From the NCBI GenBank assembly GCA_003149635.1, contig QCWI01000001.1:2037-66036 (forward strand): DNA of 64,000 nucleotides, read 5' to 3'. Positions 43,108 through 51,264 of this stretch are shown here, piece by piece. Under the pieces are notes generated by a model, which worked only from the letters and a program-made list of their open reading frames with translations, had not been told where the DNA came from and did no database searches. The first letter of the stretch is position 1. Each line of letters starts with the position of its first letter. Made by a program: the position numbers and the translations under genes. The DNA is from Fluviicola sp. XM-24bin1 (GTDB lineage Bacteria > Bacteroidota > Bacteroidia > Flavobacteriales_D > Crocinitomicaceae).

Positions 43108-43908
43108 CTAACGAAGAACCACTTTCTCACGGATCACCTGGCCGCAATCTAGAACAACAATTATGTAATACATACCTCGGGAAAGCTGACCCACAGGGAG
43201 CTGAACAATGGTATCGTCTTGTTCGAAATCGATAGGAACATATTGTCCGATTTCGTTGACCAAGTGCAAATCAATTACATCCGAGTAAACTTTTTCTATG
43301 TAGAGCGATTGCTGGTCTTGGTACATGAAATGATTCCCCTGAAAACAATCGGTTGATGGCAATACGGGTGGGTAGGCGTTCAAGTATATCTCATGAATCC
43401 GGATAAACCCTGGATTGTAGCCTTGACCCGTACCGTGGATAATTACAATACTATCAACGGCCTCGTAGTAGACGTTCATTGAGCCATCGGTATCGAAAGT
43501 TCCTGGACCCGGATGTACAGTGTCATTTGAAAAGGAAAGTCCGAGACCATCGAAGAAAACGGGATCCCCTGAGAACACCAACTGGTCGTTGTAGCCGGTG
43601 CCATAGTTCACGTTACCAACTTTAAACTGGACACTAATCGTCTCGGAAAATCGAAAGACATACCTGTGTTTAATACCATTTGATCCAGTGTTATTGATGC
43701 CGGTTGTAATCGTATTTAAACTACATTCTTCGTAAGCCAATCCGGAAATCTCAACATCAATACCGCTGTTATTTACGTTATAACTGATTGCACCGCCAAT
43801 TTGATAACCATCCCAGCACCATTGATACGGCGGAAACAATTGACTTTGAGCATCGATCGAGATTAGAGATACAAGTAGAACTAGGAAAATATATCTAGCG
43901 TTTCGCAT
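43108..43908 (-). CDS. Secreted protein with divergent T9SS-like C-terminus
   Basis: A 266-residue protein with signal peptide 1-23 (ending AQSQ). The body is beta-rich with Asn/Gly-rich loops and no known motif. The last 75 residues (IEKVYSDVIDLHLVNEIGQY to REKVVLR) look like a T9SS type A domain without the canonical YPNP start, ending in the usual positively charged residues. It is likely surface-exported. Two cysteine pairs (CCW-like near residue 30 and Cys near 63) may form disulfides. Function unknown. Confidence 0.7.
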   Translation of the reverse strand: MRNARYIFLVLLVSLISIDAQSQLFPPYQWCWDGYQIGGAISYNVNNSGIDVEISGLAYEECSLNTITTGINNTGSNGIKHRYVFRFSETISVQFKVGNVNYGTGYNDQLVFSGDPVFFDGLGLSFSNDTVHPGPGTFDTDGSMNVYYEAVDSIVIIHGTGQGYNPGFIRIHEIYLNAYPPVLPSTDCFQGNHFMYQDQQSLYIEKVYSDVIDLHLVNEIGQYVPIDFEQDDTIVQLPVGQLSRGMYYIIVVLDCGQVIREKVVLR

Positions 43909-44007
43909 AGGTAGTCAAAATACAGGGTAAACACCAGTTACGACAGAGCAACAACGCAATATTGCTTTTATTTATACACGTCTAAGATACGGGATGAGAT
44001 CTTGGAA

Positions 44008-44937
44008 TTACATGTTCTCCAAAAACTGAACGCGCTTCATGATCGGTGGATGCGTTGCAAACAATCCCGTAAGTCCGGAAAGCCCTGCTTCACCTTCTTT
44101 CGGGCCGTTATCGATAAACATTTGTTTCACATCATCGCTCCGTACATCTACATCTGAGTTCCCACTGATTTTACGCAATGCACTCGCCAACGCCATTGGG
44201 TTTCGCGTCATGTCGGCTGCGCCTGCATCTGCCATATATTCTCGTTTTCGGGAAAGGGCAAATCGGAACAAAATCGAAAGGAAATACACAACGAGCGCGA
44301 TCACCAATGCGATAATGAGTAATTGACCACCGCCATCTTTGTTGTTTCGTCTTCTTGCTCCACCGTACAATAGGCTTCGGAACAAAACGCTTACAACAAA
44401 AGAGAAGATCCCAACGAAGATGATCGAAACGATCAGCAATCGAACATCACGGTTTCGGATGTGCATCAATTCGTGCGCGATGACACCTTCCAATTCGCGA
44501 TCATCTAATTTTTCGATGATTCCACGAGTCAACGTAACCGTGTACGTTTTCTCATTGATCCCTGAGGCAAAGGCATTCAATTGATCTGATTCAATAATCC
44601 GCAACTTCGGCATCGTCATCCCCACAGAGATACATAAGTTCTCGGTAAGATTGTACACGCGCATGTTCTCCTTTCTGTCCAAAGTTTCAGAACCCGTGGA
44701 AAGATTGATCATGGCGGAATGCCCCGAAAATGCGATCAAAAACCAAATGGCTACACCGCCTAAGACAAAAGGAATGGTGACAATAAATTCATAGGCTGCC
44801 GCATCCAAATCTCCTTGCTCCACCCACAAAAAGAATCCGAAGACTCCCGCGAGAATGAGCAGCGGAAACATCATAAGCAACACGATCGAACGCGAATTGT
44901 TGCGTCGAATCTGCGTGTCAAGTCCAACGTATTTCAT
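44008..44937 (-). CDS. M48 family HtpX-like membrane metalloprotease
   Basis: A 309-residue membrane zinc protease. The catalytic HELMH motif is at 155-159. Transmembrane helices lie at about 19-37, 52-70, 168-187 and 205-223. The later KREYMADAGAA segment supplies the third metal ligand (Glu). HtpX-type enzymes degrade misfolded membrane proteins during envelope stress. The upstream LemA gene, in the same direction and 8 bp away, is its usual partner. Confidence 0.9.
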   Translation of the reverse strand: MKYVGLDTQIRRNNSRSIVLLMMFPLLILAGVFGFFLWVEQGDLDAAAYEFIVTIPFVLGGVAIWFLIAFSGHSAMINLSTGSETLDRKENMRVYNLTENLCISVGMTMPKLRIIESDQLNAFASGINEKTYTVTLTRGIIEKLDDRELEGVIAHELMHIRNRDVRLLIVSIIFVGIFSFVVSVLFRSLLYGGARRRNNKDGGGQLLIIALVIALVVYFLSILFRFALSRKREYMADAGAADMTRNPMALASALRKISGNSDVDVRSDDVKQMFIDNGPKEGEAGLSGLTGLFATHPPIMKRVQFLENM

Positions 44938-44945
44938 CGAACTTC

Positions 44946-45509
44946 TTAGAATTTAATTTCAGGAGCCTTGTCCATTTCAGCACGCTGCGCAGATCCCAAA
45001 TCGAACATGGGCTCTGGCTTCATGTTTTTGAATCCTGCAACAATATTTGAAGGAATGGACTCAATCGCATCATTCAATTCGCGTGTTGCGGAATTAAAGA
45101 AACGACGTACAGCTGCCAATTTATTTTCAATATCAGAAATCTCTGCTTGCAATTGCATAAAGTTGCTGTTCGCTTTCAAATCCGGGTAAGCTTCCACTTG
45201 AATATTGAAGGCACTCATCGCAGCACCCAGTTCCGCTTCAGCGGCAATCTTTTCATTAATTGATCCAGCATTCATCGCACCAGAACGGGCAGCAGTTACA
45301 CGTGTCAACACTTTTTCTTCGTGTTCCATGTATCCTTTTACCGATCCCAAAAGCTGAGGAATGAGGTCGTGACGTTGTTTCAACTGAACGTCAATATCTG
45401 CAAAGGCGTTTTCTCTGCGGTTTTTTAAACGAACCAATTTGTTGTTCGCTGAAATGTACCAAATCACCAGTATCAGTACAATTCCGCCGCCTATAAGTAA
45501 TCCAATCAT
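44946..45509 (-). CDS. LemA family protein
   Basis: A 187-residue LemA protein: one N-terminal membrane helix (2-20), then a four-helix coiled domain. Diagnostic segments are NRRENAFADIDVQLKQRHDLIPQLL and ENKLAAVRRFFNSATRELNDAIE. LemA is membrane-anchored with its bulk outside the cytoplasm. Its exact role is unknown, but the LemA-HtpX pair is conserved. The start at 45509 is preferred; an in-frame extension reaches 45629 across the divergent promoter region. Confidence 0.9.
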   Translation of the reverse strand: MIGLLIGGGIVLILVIWYISANNKLVRLKNRRENAFADIDVQLKQRHDLIPQLLGSVKGYMEHEEKVLTRVTAARSGAMNAGSINEKIAAEAELGAAMSAFNIQVEAYPDLKANSNFMQLQAEISDIENKLAAVRRFFNSATRELNDAIESIPSNIVAGFKNMKPEPMFDLGSAQRAEMDKAPEIKF

Positions 45510-45560
45510 TGTGTCTTTTTTCGTAAATTTATATGAAGATAAATATTTTTTCAGGTTTGG

Positions 45561-45589
45561 TGTAACTTTTTCGAAACTCGAAAGTCTTA
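45561..45589 (+). promoter_or_regulatory. Probable autogenous ECF promoter (TGTAAC-N17-GTCTTA)
   Basis: TGTAACTTTTT at 45561 and GTCTTA at 45584, 17 bases apart, resemble ECF-type -35 and -10 elements. Similar TGTAACTTTTT sequences precede many Bacteroidota ECF sigma genes. The downstream sigma gene starts 21 bases later. Confidence 0.6.
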
Positions 45590-45609
45590 CCCATGAGACG
45601 CAAAACAAA

Positions 45610-46092
45610 ATGACTGTAAAAGAATACAATATCTCGGTCGATCAATTTTCGGATAACATATTCCGATTTGCGATGAAACACCTGAAAAACGAGATGTCAG
45701 CAAACGATATCGTTCAGGAAACTTTCACAAAAGTGTGGGAGAAGCATGAGGACATCAGCTTCGAAAAAGTGAAGTCCTATTTGTTCACAACAGCGTACCA
45801 TGCCATCATTGATTGGTCCAAGAAGGAAAAGCGATCGGGTGATATGGAACATGCGCAGGAGCAAGCGGGTGCTACAGAAGACAACTTCGATTTGAAAGAA
45901 GTGTTGGAAGAAGCACTCAACACACTCCCTGAAAAGCAAAAGGCGGTAATTCTTTTGCGCGATTACGAGGGATACAGTTACGATGAGATTGCGGAGATTA
46001 CCGAGCTGAGTGCGTCTCAAGTAAAAGTGTACATCTTCAGAGCTAGAAAAGCTTTGCAGGCGTACATCAAACGATTAGACTTAGTGATATAA
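45610..46092 (+). CDS. ECF-type RNA polymerase sigma factor
   Basis: A 160-residue group 4 sigma factor. Region 2 holds NEMSANDIVQETFTKVWEKHE and SYLFTTAYHAIIDW. Region 4 has LPEKQKAVILLRDYEGYSYDEIAE and SASQVKVYIFRARKALQAYI. It is followed directly (TAATG overlap) by a membrane protein with an anti-sigma-like start, giving a standard ECF/anti-sigma pair. A likely self-recognised promoter is upstream. The start at 45610 agrees with the family; an upstream in-frame ATG at 45439 is rejected because it would cross the promoter. Confidence 0.92.
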   Translation: MTVKEYNISVDQFSDNIFRFAMKHLKNEMSANDIVQETFTKVWEKHEDISFEKVKSYLFTTAYHAIIDWSKKEKRSGDMEHAQEQAGATEDNFDLKEVLEEALNTLPEKQKAVILLRDYEGYSYDEIAEITELSASQVKVYIFRARKALQAYIKRLDLVI

Positions 46093-47072
46093 TGGAACGA
46101 ATTAGCATATTTAACTACGAGGCATTTTACCTCGACTATCTTGAGGGAACGCTTTCTGAGGAAGACACAAAGATGCTACTTCAGTTTTTGGAAGAGCATC
46201 CTGAATGCCGCATGGAAGAGGAAGATTTGGTGACATTGGATGATGTTGTACCGATGACCTTTAGCGGAAAACAGAATTTGAAGCAGGTGGATGAAGAAGG
46301 GCCAATTGTCGCTGACAATGTAGAGCACTTTATGATCGCCGATGCAGAAGGAATTCTTAGCGAAGAAAAAACAGCAGAATTAGATGCAGTTGTCGCAAAC
46401 AATGAAGATTTAGAAGCGACACGCCGTCGATATAATGCTGTGTACTATACACCAGAAGAGTCTGTGGTATATGGTGCCAAAGGAGATTTGAAACAACGAC
46501 GTACGATTGCATTGTGGCCATACATGACTGGAGCGGTTGCAGCTGCGGCAGTGGTAGCAATTATGATGATCCCGAGTACGTTTGAGGGCACAATTGGAGA
46601 TGTCAATTCGGCATCTGTAATTCCTACGGGAGAAGTGAACAATGATCCTGATCCAGAAGTTGTCGATCCAAAGAAAGACGATATCAAGCCAATCAGCGCT
46701 GATATTAAGAAGAACAATCCGATTGTTTTTACAGCTTCTACAAATACAAACGCGACGGGAGACAAACCGGTAACCCGCTTGACTCGCATGGATCGCCGTG
46801 CGAACATGCAAATTTCACCTGCTAATGTCGCAGGAGATGTGGCGACGCGTCCAGTGAACATGAGCGATGCGCCTCCAATTTACACGGGAGACCCGAACTC
46901 AAAACCATCATTTGGGCCGAAAATGGAAAACCCTATTGAGCCTATCACGGCATTCATTTCGGATAAGTCGAAGAAAGACGTAGAGTTCAAACGTCGTAAG
47001 GCATCTGAAGACAAAAAAGGTGGATTCTTATTGAAAATCGGAAAGTTCGAGTTTTCTAAGAATAAGCATTAA
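46092..47072 (+). CDS. Anti-sigma-factor-like membrane protein
   Basis: A 326-residue protein with a cytoplasmic N-terminus that starts YEAFYLDYLEGTLSEEDT, similar to anti-sigma domains. A single transmembrane helix lies at about 142-160 (PYMTGAVAAAAVVAIMMI). The long Pro/Lys-rich periplasmic part carries no known motif. The overlap with the sigma gene and this topology indicate that it sequesters the sigma factor until an envelope signal is sensed. The zinc ZAS motif HxxxCxxC is absent, so the mode of binding is not clear. Confidence 0.75.
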   Translation: MERISIFNYEAFYLDYLEGTLSEEDTKMLLQFLEEHPECRMEEEDLVTLDDVVPMTFSGKQNLKQVDEEGPIVADNVEHFMIADAEGILSEEKTAELDAVVANNEDLEATRRRYNAVYYTPEESVVYGAKGDLKQRRTIALWPYMTGAVAAAAVVAIMMIPSTFEGTIGDVNSASVIPTGEVNNDPDPEVVDPKKDDIKPISADIKKNNPIVFTASTNTNATGDKPVTRLTRMDRRANMQISPANVAGDVATRPVNMSDAPPIYTGDPNSKPSFGPKMENPIEPITAFISDKSKKDVEFKRRKASEDKKGGFLLKIGKFEFSKNKH

Positions 47073-47084
47073 GAATTCTGAGGG

Positions 47085-47192
47085 TCACCCCTCATTGATT
47101 CTCCCCTCAAGGGGGGAGGGGTTAATACTTCCAACTCTAGATTTTTCATGAGGGGCACTATGCCCGTCCCCTTGAGGGGACTTTAGGGGTGA
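47085..47192. repeat. TCACCCCT...AGGGGTGA inverted-repeat element, copy 2
   Basis: A 108-bp element with perfect terminal inverted TCACCCCT/AGGGGTGA and two inner palindromes, CTCCCCTCAAGGGGGGAG and CCCCTTGAGGGG. It is related to 13070-13150. It fills the gap between two converging genes. Confidence 0.75.
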
Positions 47193-47209
47193 CAATAATT
47201 CACTTTGTA

Positions 47210-48514
47210 TCACTTCCTATCTTCTTTAACCATCATATACACCGCGTTCTTTCGAAGTGCTTCCTCTAAAGAAATGCCTTCTTGTTTCGCTTGCTTTTTG
47301 ATGGAAGCCAACCAGCCCGGAGTATTGTGGATATCCTGAATGATTTTCGCAATTCGCTTTTCGCGTATCTCACGACCATTTAGGCAATATTCTTCGTACA
47401 ATCGTTCGATAAAATCGTAGGCGAAATCTTTCAAATTGGCATCGGTGAACATGATGAGAACTACATCATTCTTTTCCACCTCGTACGCAAGATCCACCAA
47501 ATTGGAAACGAAGGTTTGTTTGGTAAACGATTCCGGATAAATCTCTCGGTTGTAGTACCAGAAAGGACTGTTATTGAAGTAATCTTCAGCCCCCCAATGG
47601 TACATTCCCCAGAAGTAGCTGTCGGCGATGGTCAAAACTTGCGTCGTTCGCTCCGCTGAATGTTTCACAGGCCTGAAATCCGGGTAGCCCAAAGTCCCAT
47701 CATCCATATTGAAAAGCAAGTTCATGGATTCTTCAATGTCCTCATCTCTGTTATAGGCGTACGGCGATGGATTCACAGCATCGATCTGAATGGAATTGAG
47801 CTGAGATTCGGTGGTAAGTCCATTGATGAAATGGATCAAACTATCTCCTGCCAAAACCTCGCCATAACTGCTCCAATGAATGCCGCCTTTCGGAAACAAC
47901 GGGTATTTTGAAGTCGCTTTCATGGAAGCGAACCAAGCGCGGAAATCGATAAATGGAACATCGCTTTTTTCAAATGCTTCTTTGTACGCTGCGTAGTTTG
48001 TGCGTTGCTTCTTCGATTTCAGTTCGTCTGGGAAAAACTCAGGATAAAAGCTACCTTTTCCAGGTGCGAATGCCACAAGCAATTGCACACCTCGTTTGTT
48101 CAACGAATCCGTGACTTGCGCCAATTTTTTCATTTTCGAACGAATCACATCCTCCCCAATGAAATCAGTTCCGTAATACGCATCAATGTAGCTTTGTTCG
48201 TAGAGATAATTATCCTTTCCGATGACCACCGAATTGGCATTGGCCTTCTCAAACATCCAAAAATCCAACTGATTGTTGATGCGCACCAAATAAGGTCGAC
48301 CTCCCGTATTATCGTTGAGGTATTCCTCCATCGACTTCTGGTATTTGCAATAATACAAGCTGTCGAAATTCAGTTCCGGTTGCTTCTTTTCCTCGAACGA
48401 CCCATCCAACGGTTCGAACTCAACGATTGGGAAGAAGGTCAATAGCATCGGTACCGAAATCGCAAAAAGGATTCCCGCAAACATCAGTTGTTTTATGAGT
48501 TTCGATTTGTCCAT
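47210..48514 (-). CDS. AlgX/AlgJ-like SGNH acetyl-transfer protein
   Basis: A 434-residue membrane-anchored protein (N-terminal helix 12-30) of the AlgX/DHHW class. Motifs include LLVAFAPGKGSFYPE, a DFRAWF segment and the SGNH-like histidine in FPKGGIHWSSYG. Such proteins accept an acetyl or acyl group from an MBOAT partner and put it on an extracellular polysaccharide. The MBOAT gene is directly upstream with a 1-bp overlap. The polymer is unknown; alginate is not implied. Confidence 0.85.
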   Translation of the reverse strand: MDKSKLIKQLMFAGILFAISVPMLLTFFPIVEFEPLDGSFEEKKQPELNFDSLYYCKYQKSMEEYLNDNTGGRPYLVRINNQLDFWMFEKANANSVVIGKDNYLYEQSYIDAYYGTDFIGEDVIRSKMKKLAQVTDSLNKRGVQLLVAFAPGKGSFYPEFFPDELKSKKQRTNYAAYKEAFEKSDVPFIDFRAWFASMKATSKYPLFPKGGIHWSSYGEVLAGDSLIHFINGLTTESQLNSIQIDAVNPSPYAYNRDEDIEESMNLLFNMDDGTLGYPDFRPVKHSAERTTQVLTIADSYFWGMYHWGAEDYFNNSPFWYYNREIYPESFTKQTFVSNLVDLAYEVEKNDVVLIMFTDANLKDFAYDFIERLYEEYCLNGREIREKRIAKIIQDIHNTPGWLASIKKQAKQEGISLEEALRKNAVYMMVKEDRK

Positions 48515-49923
48515 CAGAATCGGTAATAAATGAATGGGTTAAAACCAGAACTAATGACGACGCTGACGCAGAGGTAGAAAACAAATCCAAGGGAAATCGT
48601 AAGGATTCCGTGCTCAACCAAGGAGTAGCGATCTTTCACGAAGAAGTAATTGCCCAACTTTTTCCCGAATCCGAAAAGGGTGATGAATGAGAAAATTGCG
48701 GCAATGATAAATGGCAACCAGAATTGCGACAACACTTCGAAAGTGCCTAAAGGAGAAGCGAATAATTTGCCGAAGTATGCAAACAAATGATCTACATTTT
48801 CGATGCGGAAGAATACCCATCCCATCATTACAATGAAGAAGGTGATAAGAATGGCAAACGGCCCAATTCGATCTAAGAATTTCTTCAAGAACAATCGATC
48901 CAGAACGAGGAAAATACCATGGAATGCCCCCCATAACACATAATTCCATGACGCGCCGTGCCAAAATCCAGAGATTAGAAAGACGACCGTTAGGTTTACA
49001 TAGACGCGGTTCTTCCACTTGTTTTTGTTACCACCCAAGGGAATGTAGAGGTAATCGCGCATGAAATTACCAAGCGTAATATGCCATCGGCGCCAGAACT
49101 CGGTTATGCTTTTCGAAGTGTAAGGGCTGTCGAAGTTTTCTGGGAACTTGAATCCAATCATGCGTCCCATTCCAATGGCCATATCGGAGTATCCAGCAAA
49201 GTCAAAATAGATCTGGAAGGTGTAGGCCAGAATTCCGATCCATGCTTCAGAACCGTTAATTCCAGAAACCTTGGCATCCATGATTAAATCGGCTTGTTCT
49301 CCCAAGTAGTTCGCGATTAAGACTTTCTTGGCCAAACCGATGGAGAAGCGGTAAAAACCGAACAGTTTATCATCGATGACTTCCTTACGACTAGTGATGT
49401 CTCTGGCTACCGTTCCGTAGCGAACAATTGGGCCGGCAATCATCTGTGGAAACGAAAGAATGTACAGCAGATAATCGGTTAGCTTGTTTAAGGGTGGATT
49501 CTCCTTTCGATAGACATCTACTGCGTAGGTGATGGTCTGGAACGTGTAAAATGAAATCCCGATAGGCAGAGCAACTTTTGTCCAACCAACTTCATCAATT
49601 CCCATGGAATGCAACGCGGCATTAAAGTTTCCAACGAAGAAATTCGCGTATTTGAAATAAAGCAACAAACCGAGATTCAAAACTATGGAGGCCGTCAAAT
49701 ACCGTTTTCGATGTTCGCTTGCCTTGTCCATGATTCGGACTATAAAGAAGTTGGCGGTACTAGCGATCAGCAAGATTCCTACAAAATCCATTGCTCCCCA
49801 TGCGTAGAAAAACAAACTGAAAATCAGGATTATATAGTTCTTCGCCAAGCGCGGCACAAGGTGGTAGCAAACCAAAAAGGCAGGCAAAAACCAAAGAAGA
49901 AATATAGTACTGCTAAAATTCAA
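48514..49923 (-). CDS. MBOAT family O-acyltransferase (AlgI/DltB-like)
   Basis: A 469-residue multi-pass membrane acyltransferase with about 11-12 helices. Conserved segments are FWRRWHITLGNFMRDYLYIP and SGFWHGASWNYVLWGAFHG, which contain the catalytic histidine. AlgI-like proteins move an acyl group across the inner membrane for transfer to sugars by an AlgX/AlgJ partner. The two genes form a 1-bp-overlapping unit. The region 49924-50013 upstream of it is a short spacer. Confidence 0.92.
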   Translation of the reverse strand: MNFSSTIFLLWFLPAFLVCYHLVPRLAKNYIILIFSLFFYAWGAMDFVGILLIASTANFFIVRIMDKASEHRKRYLTASIVLNLGLLLYFKYANFFVGNFNAALHSMGIDEVGWTKVALPIGISFYTFQTITYAVDVYRKENPPLNKLTDYLLYILSFPQMIAGPIVRYGTVARDITSRKEVIDDKLFGFYRFSIGLAKKVLIANYLGEQADLIMDAKVSGINGSEAWIGILAYTFQIYFDFAGYSDMAIGMGRMIGFKFPENFDSPYTSKSITEFWRRWHITLGNFMRDYLYIPLGGNKNKWKNRVYVNLTVVFLISGFWHGASWNYVLWGAFHGIFLVLDRLFLKKFLDRIGPFAILITFFIVMMGWVFFRIENVDHLFAYFGKLFASPLGTFEVLSQFWLPFIIAAIFSFITLFGFGKKLGNYFFVKDRYSLVEHGILTISLGFVFYLCVSVVISSGFNPFIYYRF

Positions 49924-50013
49924 TTTTTCGCTTGGATTCCGGTCTCACGAAATTACACATTTCGTTTGCAGGAAGTCAGACGCTTATCCTAATTGTGACA
50001 GATTTACCAGGAA

Positions 50014-51153
50014 TTAATGTTGTATCGTTATTTGTAAAGATTGCTCACCAATTACAAGAACGTAATTTCCGCTCGGGAAGTTCGTAACATCAATTTCGTT
50101 ATTAGATGCGCTCAATTCTTTTTGTAACAGTACTTTTCCTGAAGTATCAAGAAGTTGGACGTCCGTTTTTTGCGTGATTCCTTTCACTGTTACTGTGTGG
50201 TCGGATGGGTTGGGAATTACACTAAAGCTTGATGATGTATTTTCATCTACGTAAAGCGTTTGACAGTTTCCAATAACTCCATTAATATCAAAACGTGAAA
50301 CGAAATTCCAAACCTCAGCGGATGCGTCGATGTCATAATTGGTTCCCGTCAAATTGACGATACTTCCTGGCCAAGTGTGTCCACCGTTGGTGATTTTGTA
50401 ATGCACCACCAAATCACAACCATTTTGATCCAAATACGAATAGCGCTCTACCGTTGAGCCGTCATTGGTTGAAATATTCGGAACTTGCTCAATAACTGGA
50501 GTCGTGTTGCAATTATTAAAGGTCGTCCAGTGATTTAAAATATCAGAAATAGACGATGTCCAAGTGTCTCCATTGTAGGGAACAGTGGCGTCATTTGTAC
50601 CGTGAATTTGTAGAATCGGAGTTGAATGTGTAGCTCCGCAATTGTTCAATGTAGCAGGCACCATCGCTCCGGTCACTGAAGTCACTGCCGCAATGCGATC
50701 GCTGAGATTACACGCCAAATGGAAACTCATGTATCCTCCGTTCGACATCCCTGTGGAATACACGCGGTTTTCGTCAATAGCGTATAAAGAAATCAAGGTG
50801 TCAATTAGGGCAGAAGTGAATCCAACATCGTCCGTGGAGCTTCCTCCAAACCCAACGTTAAAATGCGTAGTTCCTGTGTTGTCCAATGTTCCTTGAGGAT
50901 GCACAATTAGAAAACCAGCTGTATCGGCGATTGGTCGGAAATCTCCATACACCAACTGTTGACTCGCGTTGCTGGTATATCCGTGAAAGTTAAACAACAC
51001 AGGTACGTCCGTTGTCCCATCATAAGAGGCCGGAACGTAGAGAATGTAATCGCGTTGGATATTATCGTGCGTAATTGAAGCATTGATTGTTTGTTGCGCC
51101 AAAGTGCTCGAAATGATTGCAAAAACGCAACTCAGGGTGAGGATTGCTTTCAT
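50014..51153 (-). CDS. Secreted PHB-depolymerase-type esterase with T9SS domain
   Basis: A 379-residue secreted hydrolase (signal peptide 1-20). The esterase domain has the oxyanion region FNFHGYTSNAS, nucleophile elbow GMSNGG (Ser137), HGTNDATVPYNG with the catalytic Asp, and the His in ITNGGHTWPG. This is the LpqC/polyhydroxybutyrate depolymerase or feruloyl esterase class. The C-terminal 75 residues (FSVIPNPSDHTVTV to LQITIQH) are a T9SS type A domain. It acts outside the cell on ester-linked polymers or hemicellulose esters. The substrate cannot be told from sequence. Confidence 0.88.
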   Translation of the reverse strand: MKAILTLSCVFAIISSTLAQQTINASITHDNIQRDYILYVPASYDGTTDVPVLFNFHGYTSNASQQLVYGDFRPIADTAGFLIVHPQGTLDNTGTTHFNVGFGGSSTDDVGFTSALIDTLISLYAIDENRVYSTGMSNGGYMSFHLACNLSDRIAAVTSVTGAMVPATLNNCGATHSTPILQIHGTNDATVPYNGDTWTSSISDILNHWTTFNNCNTTPVIEQVPNISTNDGSTVERYSYLDQNGCDLVVHYKITNGGHTWPGSIVNLTGTNYDIDASAEVWNFVSRFDINGVIGNCQTLYVDENTSSSFSVIPNPSDHTVTVKGITQKTDVQLLDTSGKVLLQKELSASNNEIDVTNFPSGNYVLVIGEQSLQITIQH

Positions 51154-51264
51154 GAAACGAAAATACAATTTTCAAATTTCATTTTTTTGAGATTTCAATT
51201 TCTGAATAATTCCAAATCATGGCTATATTTAGAGTTTGCGCAAACGCAGAGTACAGTATTCGAT

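Noticed and set aside
47210-49923. Alginate biosynthesis cluster
   Set aside because: Only the AlgI/AlgX-like acyl-transfer pair is present; no polymerase, epimerase or lyase genes are seen.
51091-51264. ATG-started N-terminal extension of the SpoIIM gene
   Set aside because: It overlaps the start region of the divergent esterase gene and has no family similarity; the family N-terminus begins at the TTG at 51265.
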